From assembly GCF_004337985.1 (NCBI RefSeq), contig NW_021940918.1, positions 2,894,169 through 2,958,168 on the forward strand: a DNA stretch of 64,000 nt, in the 5' to 3' direction. This stretch comes from Pyricularia pennisetigena (taxonomy: Eukaryota; Ascomycota; Sordariomycetes; Magnaporthales; Pyriculariaceae). The first letter of the stretch is position 1, and each line of letters begins with the position of its first letter. This document shows, piece by piece, positions 55,493 through 64,000 of this stretch. Position numbers and translations under genes: made by a program. The notes beneath the pieces were generated by a model. The model was not told where the DNA came from, made no database searches, and saw nothing but the letters and a program-made list of their open reading frames with translations.

Positions 55493-58400
55493 ATGGACAA
55501 CTCGCGCCCGAATGGCGCCTCCAATGGCGGCATGTCTTACGGCAGAGAGATGACGCGGGCCGAGAGGTTTGACGACGAGAAGCGCCGCCTCATCGACAGT
55601 TGCTTTATGAAAAAGGACGAAGATGGCTCCAGTAAGATGGACTCGGTATCCTAGTTTAGGCTTGTTCCTGTTGCCATATCGCAGCAGTGGCTGACACTGC
55701 ATTGCTTTGCTCTTCGCAGTCATGGAGACGTACATCACGCATATCAAGATTACCGAATACTCGACGCATCCAACCACACCTCCACCACCACAAGCTCGAA
55801 CCCCCCAAGTCGAAAAGCCTCGTGTCATTGCCGTGGCTGTCAGGAAATCCGGCAGAGTCCGAATGCACAAGACGAAGGAAAACGCGAATGGCACATTCTC
55901 TATTGGCAAGACTTGGAATTTGGATGACCTGAGCGCTATCGAATCCTTCACGGCTTCCTCAACTCCCCCCGACTACAGACAGTGGGCTGGAGATGTTGGC
56001 TTTATCGTGACACTGGGCAAGCCCTATTACTGGCAAGCCCAGACTGACAAGGAAAAGAAGTTTTTTATAGCAAGTCTAATCAAGATATACGGAAAGTATA
56101 CTGCTGGAAGAGTACCTCTGCTCACCGGCTTTGATCCCGCGGAGCTGGAACAGGTCGTGGGGAGCGCCCAGCGCAGGCCAGGGCAGCCTCAGCTACAGCA
56201 ATTCTCACCTCAACCGGCGACTACGGCCTCGCCCATGCCTAATCGCTCACCCGCACCAGAACGCACCGAGCGATTGCAGTCGCAGGACCGGCAGCCATAC
56301 GCCAACCGATCCGCCTTTCCAGACCGTGGGCCTGCACAAGAGCAGGCTTCACCGCAAAATGCCACGGCCACTACGCCAAGCAGCTATGGACGGGAACGAC
56401 CCGACTACAGTCGTCCACCCCCACGAGCGCCACTGCGACAAGATGGGGCATCGTCGCCTTCCGCAAGTGTAAACTCTTCCAGGTCGGCCAATCAAGATGC
56501 TCTACGACGACTCGCAGGTGGAAACATGAGCCAGGACTCGGTAGCAGGGAGGAGTGACGACGGCAGTATCTCCACGACCAGGTCACGCGAAAGGCCTATG
56601 AACGGGACTACCTCTGCTGCAGCCGTGTCGGACCAGTCTCCTCGTGACGAGCGGCCTCCGGACAGAAGGCGTCCGCCAGTGGATGTGCCACGCCAACCGG
56701 TGCTTTCCCAGGGTATGACCGACGAGAGCCTAATGCCAGCGCCCTTGATGCGTCGTGATAGGGAGCCGACTGTTCCACCCAGGAGTGTCGCGCGGAAACC
56801 TTCAATTGCGTCCCGGTCCGAAACAAGTTCGTTGTACGACCGGTCTGCGCCCTCGCAAGAACAAAGCAGACTTGACGCGCTGCCGGCGAGAAGCCCGGCG
56901 GCGCCTTCTAGCCCCTTTTCAAAAGCAGAACCGAAGCCTGTCGTTGAGACACCAGCGGCCCCACCAGAAGAGCCCTCACCTATCTCACCTGGGACGCCCA
57001 CCGACTCGCCGGTATCTCCAGAAGAGGAGACACGGCCTGGTCTGGGACCGATGATAAAGAACAAGAGGTCAAAGGGAGAGATCAAGGGAATGTTCTTCAA
57101 AGCTGCCTCGGCTGGCGGAGCCTTCCGACCGCGTCCCGGTGGAGCTGGCGAGAGGTTGCGCCTGGCTGCGACCAAGGCCATGGCAGCTGAAGGTCCAGAT
57201 GGTATTACCGGTGTTGTACCAGCGCCTCCGAAGCCTGCCCCGGCCCCGGTCGAAAAAGAAAAGGAGAAAGAGAAGCCAGCACCAGCCTCATCTGTAGAGG
57301 CATCTCCCATTAACGAGATTCCCGCGGTCACAGTCACAGCATCTCAGTCAACCCAGGCAACCACCCTGGTGGCTGGTGGTGAGGCAAGGGCGTCAGAGGA
57401 ACCCAAAGAGCAAAGTGAAGATGCGAAAAACCAATCCAGTCGATCTATCGTTGTCAGCAATGACATCAAATACCTTACCAGCCTAGGAGTCGACCCTGCG
57501 CTGTTGGATAACAGGAGTGTCGAGTTTAGCAAATGGCTCGACCATTTCAACTGGGTGCCAGGCGAGCAGATGCGGTCCAAGAACTTTGACGAGTTGCGGA
57601 TCGATATTGATCGCGAGCTAAACAAGGCTCAGGCTGGCGGGTGGCTAGCTCGCTTCAAGGAAGAAGATGACAGAGTAGAGGGCATCAAGAAGGGCATCGA
57701 CCTGTCGATACAGGAGTGCGAAGAGCTGGATAATCTTCTGACCTTGTACAGTGTTGAGTTATCAGTAAGTTGTTACATGTTCGTCGTTGTGGATGATCAA
57801 AGACTGACAGTGGACTGTTCAGACTCTGTCGGACGACATTGCCTACATTGAAGCACAAGGACAAGGTCTGCAGGTGCAGGCGGCGAATCAAAAGCTGCTC
57901 AAGAAGGAGCTTGAATCACTCCTCGACACTTGTGCAATCACTACTGATGACCTGGAGGCGCTGAAGAACACGCCTCTCGAGGACCCCGACGGTCTTCACG
58001 ACATTGAGACTGCCCTGGTCACGCTCTTCAAGGCAATGATCAAGATCGATCCATCACTGGGCAACCCCGACACCAAGAAACCCGAAGACGATGGTACTGA
58101 TACTGCCATGGGTCTCGATAGCGACTATGGGAAGATGCGTATCGTCCAAGAAAAGAAAGAGATGTATATGTCTGAAAGCAAGGCGTTCATGCGGCGTCTG
58201 CTTCTGTTTACAGGCGATCGGTTCAAGGAAGCTCTGGACCAGACCAGGAGAGCAGTGGAAGGACCCATGTCCAAGAAGGCAGATCCCCGTAACCACGAAG
58301 TTGGGAGAGATATGCTGTGGATGTACAGTCCTTTGATGCTCTATGCCAGGGATGTGGACCTCCCTACGTGGGATAGGATCATTCATATCTATCAGGAGAC

Positions 58401-60004
58401 AAGTCTGCCCGTTTATAAGGATGAATTCAGGGATGCCCTCGACCGCTGGAAGATCAATTCAAAGTCGGTTGGGGACGACGGCGACCTGCTCTTCACGTCG
58501 ATACAAAACGAAAAGCAGCAAGAGGGTATCGCTAGCGCTGCAAGGAAATTGACGGTGAAACGAAGCGGGACCTTGGCGAGAACATTCCGTGGCGAAAGCA
58601 AAACAAGCCTTGTCGAGAAACCTACCAATACGCATAGTCAGCCATGGGAGGCGTTCTCGGGTGCCATGGACGATCTAATGCCACTGGTGGAAATGGAGCA
58701 AAATTTCATGATCGACTTCTTCCACGCCACTACACTGGAGCATCTTGACTTTCCTGATGCGGTGGCAGCATTCCGACCACGAGAGCGACGAGGAGGCGAT
58801 CTCAAGCGCCACAGGATGAAAGAGCCCGATCGTGAATTGGCTAGGCGCATTACGCGGGCGATGGAAACCACATTTGGCTTTTTGGAGGTCGAGGTCCAGA
58901 GGTTCATCGACTGGGTCCTAGTCAGCAACCCCATGTACGGATCCGTCTTCCTACCCCTATGCTCTCAAAAATTCAATACTGACCTGAACCTTTCTTATTT
59001 ACAGTCAAGGAATTGGGGTTCTAGCAACTCTCGAAAAGAAAACCAGCGATCTTGGCACGTCAAATCAAGATTTCCTGATGAGCGTGCTGCAAAAGCTGCA
59101 GGGTGTCCTCGAAGGTCGTTTCAAGCGGTTCGTCGACGAGCAAATTCGCGCCATCGAGGAAACCAAGGTAAAGGTCAAGAAGCGAAAGGGAGTGGCGCCA
59201 TTTATCCGCATCTTCCCCAACTTCAGCGCGGCAGTGGAAAACATGATGGCCGACGTCGACAGCGAGCAGAACGTACGCAAACTGGTCGATCGTGAGTACG
59301 ACCGCATAATCAGAAGCATGTTCGACTCGGTGAAGATGATTGCGCGCGACAACCCGTCAGTGTCGGCAGCGGCCAACAGCTCGCTTCCGGATCCCGAGGA
59401 CAAGGAAGCACTCAACTACCACATCCTGATGATTGAAAACATGAACTACTTCCTCGATGAACTCAGCAAGTCCCCCGGGCAGAGTTCGAGCGGCACCCAG
59501 GAACCCGAAGTATTACAGCAGTGGAAGGAGAAAGCAAGCTCTGACTTGACGGAGCACATGTCGATGTATCTGAACGCCGTGATGCGGAGACCGCTGGGCA
59601 AACTATTGGAGCATCTCGAGAACGTTGAGGCACAGCTGGCGAGCGGCAAGACGGCGAGCGCGGTGGCGGCGCAACCCAGCAACAGCAAGGCCATCTTCAA
59701 CAAGGTGCTTGGAAACTATGACGCCAAGGAGGTGCGCAAGGGGCTCGAGGCGTTACGGAAGCGGGTGGAGAAGCACTTTGGTGACTCGGATGAAGGCAGC
59801 GGGGGCGCCGGCACGGGCTATTCTCAGCAGCATGAGCATACTCAGGGGCTGGTGAACAGGGTGCTACGTGAGTGTGAGCGGTTCTACACTGATGTGGGAT
59901 CACGCATCGAGAACATCACGACGAACGTGTACGGCGGAGATGTTTTGTTTGAGTGGCCGAGGGCGGAGGTAAAAGCTGCATTTTCGAACCTTGGGAGAGG
60001 GTGA
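55493..60004 (+). CDS. SEC3: Exocyst complex component Sec3
   Basis: Sec3 marks exocytic sites on the plasma membrane and tethers secretory vesicles at growing tips. Exons are 55493-55631, 55720-57764, 57823-58934 and 59005-60004, giving 1431 residues. The N-terminal PH-like domain that binds PI(4,5)P2 and Rho GTPases is at about 75-175 (HITEYS region, IAVAVRKSGRVRMHK, DVGFIVTLGKPYYWQA). A long Ser/Pro/Arg-rich linker follows to about 570. The Sec3 helical rods start near 590 (SNDIKYLTSLGVDPALLD) and run to the end, including the domain ending with EWPRAEVKAAFSNLGRG. The last intron is best placed at AT|GTACGG with acceptor TTACAG|T, which yields NPIQGIGVLATLEKKTSDL; the next downstream GT would hit a stop. 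The 5' start is chosen from the small first exon joined through A|TC. Confidence 0.94.
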
Positions 60005-60993
60005 TGAGGACGTGCTATGATAGGGTAGAGGATAAGGACAGGACTAGGCGAGTAAATATACTTGCACGGTGACTGACAATGCTCCTCCTCTCTCACTTGT
60101 AGAAAAAAAAAGAGTAAATGAGGCGCCAAGTGGTCTCAATGTTGTCTGTGTGGCTAATGCCTAGGTGGTATTTTATGATGGATAATGATAGCCAATTATA
60201 TATTTATTGTTTTGATCTGCCTATGCGCATATACTGCTGTTGCCTGTATATTTTGCATAGTGTACATGATTGGTTAATAATTGCTTGGTTACTGTGTCTA
60301 GAACCCTATCTTTGGCAATATGCCTTATGCTTCTTTAGGTATAGGTGCCTGCCTAAGTGTATAGGAGTCATCCATATTTCCTTGCCCCCTTTCTTCAATC
60401 CCAGAACGGAAGGTCCAGAAGACTTGGCCTCGAAAGCTCGAACGATGTTGCCTGCGGAAATTCGCCTCCGAGTCAGACCACCGAATCGGCTTTCGTCGGA
60501 CATGATTTGCGGCCCCACTAAAAACGGTCTTATTTCCACGGAAGGTGCCGACCTCCGCGACCCCTCGTGACAATGAATGTAAAGTTGTTCCGATAAGGAG
60601 GTTGGTTGAGCTAGGTCATCTGACACTTGGGGTGCGTGATCTTGAGCATTTTATCTGCCTTATTATTGTCCTTGTGTTTTTTTTTTCTTTTTTTTTTCTT
60701 TCTGTATCGTCTTCTTTGCTTGTTCTAGATCTGTCTGTCTACTTGATTTGCGCGTTGGTTTACAGATTTCTGCTGCTTCCCCGCATTCTCGTTTTCTTTT
60801 TTCTTTTAGTGTTTCTGCGCTAGACGACCAATCAGAACAGAAATAAGAGACAGAAAAAGCAAGAGACCTGCAAGACAAAAAGCNNNNNNNNNNNNNNNNN
60901 NNNNNNNNNNNNNNNNNNNNNNNNNNNNNNNNNNNNNNNNNNNNNNNNNNNNNNNNNNNNNNNNNNNNNNNNNNNNNAAAAAAAAGTAAAATC
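60005..60993. other. Spacer and gapped promoter of the oxygenase gene
   Basis: No gene supported. T- and CT-rich runs occur at about 60677-60710. The 94-base assembly gap lies just before the next ATG, so its promoter and 5'UTR are incomplete. Confidence 0.5.
60884..60977. other. Assembly gap (94 N)
   Basis: Undetermined bases end 16 bases before the ATG of the oxygenase; the A-run on the right edge suggests that a homopolymer may have stopped the assembly. Confidence 0.98.
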
Positions 60994-62280
60994 ATGGATC
61001 TTCCCGTCATCGACCTCGACGTCTTCCTTCGCGAACCACGTGACTCGCAAGCGGTTCGCGACGAGTGCGACAAGGCGGCGGCGGCGCTCGTCACGTACGG
61101 GGCGCTGGTGCTCCACGACTCGCGGGTGTCGGAGCAGGCCAACGACACGTTCCTGGACCTGCTGGAGGACTACTTTGCGCAGCCCGAGGAGGTGCTCCGG
61201 CGCGACGAGCGGCCCGAGCTGGGCTACCAGGTCGGCGTGACGCTCGAGAACACCGAGAAGCCAAAGTGCGCCGTCGACGAGCCCTGCCTCAAGGTCATTG
61301 AGCGCCTGCAGCCCGAGGAGCGGCCTCTGGACATCTCGGCGCACGACCCGGATCCGAAGTGTCGCTTCTTCTGGCGCATGGTCGAGCAGCCGCCGTACGA
61401 GACCGAGTTCCCCGCCCTCAACGCTCCCAACGTCACGCCCGAGGCCCCGCACATCCGCGAGAGATGGGCGCCGACTATGGATCAGTGGGGCGGGCTGATG
61501 AAGAATGCGTGAGTCTGGAATTGTTCTTTTTGTCGTCGTTCTTGGAATGCTAACTCTGGTTCCTGATCAGCGTGTCTGAGCTTGCCGAGATGGCCGCGAT
61601 CGGTCTTGGACTCCCGAGTGGAACTTTCAAGGACGCGGGGCGTTACGGGTAAGTCGTCTTTCTGCTATGTGCTTTGCCACGTCCAGTAGTTCGGTTCGAA
61701 TGGGTCTACGGAGCTTGCCTTTCAAGGGGTCGCTAAATTTAGGCCGCTAACTCTCTCCCTCTCTCTCTCTCCCCCCAGTCCACATCTCTTGGCGCCTACA
61801 GCTTCCGACTTGAGAAAGTATGGCAAGGAGGATACCATCCTGGCTGGGTTTCACACCGATCTGAATTTTCTGACGATACACGGTCGCTCTCGCTACCCCG
61901 GGCTACACATCTGGGCCCGCAACACGGGCAAGAAGATTGCGGTCAAGATCCCCCCTGGAAACCACCTCCTCGTTCAGGCCGGCAAGCAGTTTGAGCACCT
62001 CACCGGCGGCCTCGTCAAGGCTGGATTCCACGAGGTTGTCGTCAACAAGGCGACGATGGACGTGATGGAGAGGAGGAAGCGAGAGAACCCCGACAGGCCA
62101 CTGGTCCGAATCTCGTCCACATTGTTCTGGCACCTGTCGTCTGACTTTGACCTTGTGCCAATCCCGAAATTGGCTGAGAAGGCAAAGGCAGTTCGTGCCG
62201 AGCAGTTCAATCTAGGGAGGGATGAAGGCGAGGAGGTCGAGTACCCGCACATGAAGGTTGGCAAGCAGGTTGAAAAGTAA
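60994..62280 (+). CDS. 2-oxoglutarate/Fe(II)-dependent oxygenase, isopenicillin-N-synthase-like fold
   Basis: Exons 60994-61508, 61571-61648 and 61779-62280 join to 364 residues. The DIOX_N part is at residues 3-130 (LPVIDLDVFL, then the ALVTYGALVLHDSRV segment). The double-stranded beta-helix core carries the Fe ligands His223 and Asp225 in GFHTDLNFLTIHG and most likely His282 in AGFHEVV, and the 2-oxoglutarate-binding pair Arg308-x-Ser310. About 20 extra residues sit between His282 and Arg308 compared with isopenicillin N synthase. Members hydroxylate, desaturate or cyclise small molecules; the substrate is unknown and no biosynthetic cluster is visible. All iron ligands are present, so the enzyme should be active. 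Eight bases after the stop begins a T67 tract. The ATG is the first after an assembly gap, so an upstream extension cannot be excluded. Confidence 0.87.
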
Positions 62281-62284
62281 GAGG

Positions 62285-62288
<4 letters not shown>

Positions 62289-62355
<67 letters not shown>
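62289..62355. repeat. T67 mononucleotide tract
   Basis: Sixty-seven T begin 8 bases after the oxygenase stop. If transcribed with the gene, this would be a U-tract in its 3'UTR. Confidence 0.9.
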
Positions 62356-62356
<1 letters not shown>

Positions 62357-63173
62357 TATCTTCTCTGAGCTTGTCTCTTTTCATCAACATTCAAACTAAA
62401 GAGATAGGGGCGCCAAGAGGTCGAACCTCATTTGAAACCTTGAGGATCCGCCCGGCCTGCAGCCCTATGTAGCATTTACGCAGTGTCCTGGTGGCAGGCA
62501 CAGCCATGTTGGACAGGCAAACTGACTCGGGAACAGCACCATTGGGGGTCCAACGGCAGCCAATCACGACGGGGAACAGCACTGAAAACGGTCGAAAAGG
62601 ATTGTATGATCTCCGCTCGGTTGTCCGGCAGCCCCAAACTGGGGGCACGCTTGTTAACTGATGCTCGGTAGCTTCGGATGGGGCTGTCAGTTAGTTTATG
62701 CCTATTCTGCCCTTTTGCAGAATACCCGGCAACATGGACAAGTGATCCCCTTTTTTTTCGCATAAAATCTCATTCATGCGAGCGGCACAAGGTGGTATGG
62801 TTCCGTAGCAGTAAATAGAAAAAATACCCTGTCGATCGCAAGCTTCAGCTACGGATGATCCACACCGAACTTGCCGCCAACCAGACCTCTGCAAGTAACA
62901 GTACGGTTGTGTACCCCCCTTTTTTTTTCTCTCTCTGTCTGTCTTGTGCTGTAGTTGCGCTAGGAAAAGTACCCGTCTTGCCTGATAGATGGCTATAGGG
63001 GTGGGTGTACAATCAAAGCGGCACATGCGAGATCCTTGAAACCAGTACCGCGCCTAGCGATGGAAGGGGGGGTTTTTTTTGGGGGGGCGATATTGTGGAT
63101 GGACGGCATGGGATGTTCTGGAGCGGGCAAACAGCAAGTACTCCATCATGAAGTGAGGTAGGTCTTGGAGATG

Positions 63174-63180
63174 TATAAAA
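63174..63180 (+). promoter_or_regulatory. TATA box of the terminal secreted-protein gene
   Basis: TATAAAA lies 305 bases before the ATG at 63479 and is followed by a long CT-rich leader. Confidence 0.55.
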
Positions 63181-63478
63181 GTAGACAGCCTTTCCGCCGT
63201 TGAGATGGATTTTGGTCCTCTTTCTCTCCTCACCGGCCTCTGCCATTTGCTCTTGTTGTGTCTTCCTTTTCCTTTCTATCTTTCTTTTTCTTTCCTTATT
63301 TCCTATCTGTCGCTCTGTCTTTGAGCTTCCATTCTTTGGAAAAACTGAGTTTTTGCATCCTGTCTTTTTCTTTTTTGACCGTATACTTTTTCCCCCCATC
63401 AAATTCGTTTCTCATCTCTTGTCCTTGTTATTGTGTTTGTTCCAAGTTCTTTCTTTATCACTTTAACCGACCGTCAAG

Positions 63479-64000
63479 ATGCAGCTCACTCTCACTTCGA
63501 TCCTTTTTGCCCACTCTGTGGCGGCGGCCGCTGTGGCCGCCCCGTCCCCGGCCGCGGCTGCCCCTGGCTCGGAGCCCGAGATTCTCAGGGCCGTGTACAA
63601 GCGCCAAGTCCAGGCCGTGTCGCTCGTCCCGGCCAAGAAGATCTCCCTCAAGTATGGCGGCGAGGTCGTTTCGGGCAAGCCGCTCCCCATCACCGGCGGT
63701 CCCACGCTGGGGGTCGGCGGCGGGTCCTCTACAAAGGCCAAGGGCGCCACCTCGGCCTCGATCGACGGAAACATGAAGCTGCCGTCGGTGGTGCTCGAGA
63801 CCATCCCGAGCATCAAGGGCGTCTCCTGCACCACCAAGGGATCCGTCATCATCCCCTTCACCGACGCGGCCGACTTCGCGTCGGCCAAGAAGCAGTGGCC
63901 CGCCAAGGACTTTGTCGTCGTCACCACGAGCGATGGCAGCTGCGCCGCGGACGGGCAGCGTGGCTTCTACTCGGTCAGCGCCCTCGCCTTCGACGACAAG
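63479..64000 (+). CDS. Secreted protein, DUF7029-like N-terminal part (cut by the window end)
   Basis: 174 codons are visible and the frame is still open at the window end. Residues 1-20 are a signal peptide (MQLTLTSILFAHSVAAAAVA), followed by an Ala/Pro-rich propeptide-like stretch and a Lys41-Arg42 pair, a likely Kex2-type cleavage site. The part from about residue 45 resembles the N-terminal module of fungal secreted proteins annotated as DUF7029: SLVPAKKISLKYGG, then LPSVVLETIPSIKGVSC, then DFVVVTTSDGSC, then GQRGFYSVSALAFDD. Homology is by memory of the pattern. Relatives are usually several hundred residues longer with a second domain. Third positions are strongly GC-rich, supporting coding. 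Function unknown. Confidence 0.78.
   Translation, partial: MQLTLTSILFAHSVAAAAVAAPSPAAAAPGSEPEILRAVYKRQVQAVSLVPAKKISLKYGGEVVSGKPLPITGGPTLGVGGGSSTKAKGATSASIDGNMKLPSVVLETIPSIKGVSCTTKGSVIIPFTDAADFASAKKQWPAKDFVVVTTSDGSCAADGQRGFYSVSALAFDDK

Larger units (their letters stand above)
62281..63478. other. Spacer and promoter of the terminal secreted-protein gene
   Basis: No gene supported; overlapping short ORFs on the - strand (62391-62763) have no recognisable domain. The last 280 bases are strongly pyrimidine-rich (about 63210-63470), as in highly expressed fungal genes. Confidence 0.5.

Noticed and set aside
62391..62763. Overlapping 85- and 95-codon ORFs on the - strand, suspected transposon remnant
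   Set aside because: Neither frame shows a recognisable reverse transcriptase, integrase or transposase motif.
1..64000. CRISPR arrays, intact transposons, rRNA and tRNA genes
   Set aside because: No regularly spaced repeats, terminal repeats with transposase or LTR genes, or RNA gene signatures were seen when reading the window; a dedicated tRNA or repeat scan could still find degenerate copies.

Overview
The window is nuclear DNA of a filamentous ascomycete (Pezizomycotina). Supporting signs are short GT-AG introns of about 50-110 bases, conserved single-copy eukaryotic genes interspersed with small secreted proteins, pyrimidine-rich leaders before ATGs, and fungal forms of the proteins (a long APC1 of the BimE type, an AP-1 beta subunit without an ear domain, SWI1, and an Spt10-like protein). 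A Sordariomycete is my best guess from overall protein character, but that is inference. Two runs of N (2925-2937 and 60884-60977) show it is a draft assembly. I recognise no tRNA, rRNA, CRISPR array or intact transposon.

Layout. Positions 1-8000 are accessory: a secreted protein with two cysteine modules (1436), an unassigned 373-residue protein (4998) and a PhzF-like enzyme (6844), with long spacers. Positions 8400-26100 are mostly housekeeping: CCT7, a convergent Spt10-like acetyltransferase/zinc-finger protein, a small orphan ORF, then VPS41 and APC1 transcribed divergently from a shared 654-base promoter region. Positions 27094-29300 hold a secreted GH16 glucanase followed by a decayed subtilisin-like protease relic. 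Positions 30096-36930 hold eIF3e, mitochondrial ribosomal protein mL49 and SWI1. A 4.6-kb gene-poor stretch follows. Positions 41500-54200 are rich in nuclear genes: an EVE-domain protein, a HIRIP3-like histone chaperone, the RPAP1 homologue and an ASCH/PUA-like protein with SUMO-interaction and SQ/TQ features; the AP-1 beta adaptin sits among them. The last 8 kb hold exocyst SEC3, a 2-oxoglutarate/Fe(II) oxygenase and the 5' part of a secreted protein that runs off the window.

The genes do not form one pathway. Three recurring themes are membrane traffic (VPS41 of HOPS, AP-1 beta, SEC3 of exocyst), chromatin and transcription (Spt10-like, SWI1, HIRIP3-like, RPAP1, EVE and ASCH proteins) and secretion to the outside (cysteine-module protein, GH16, dead subtilase, DUF7029-like protein). 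Very long mononucleotide tracts, up to A62 and T67, lie in several 3' flanks and are the most striking non-coding feature. The best candidate for something undescribed is the ASCH/PUA-like nuclear protein at 51390-54155; the clearest evolutionary story is the subtilase relic at 28712-29280.
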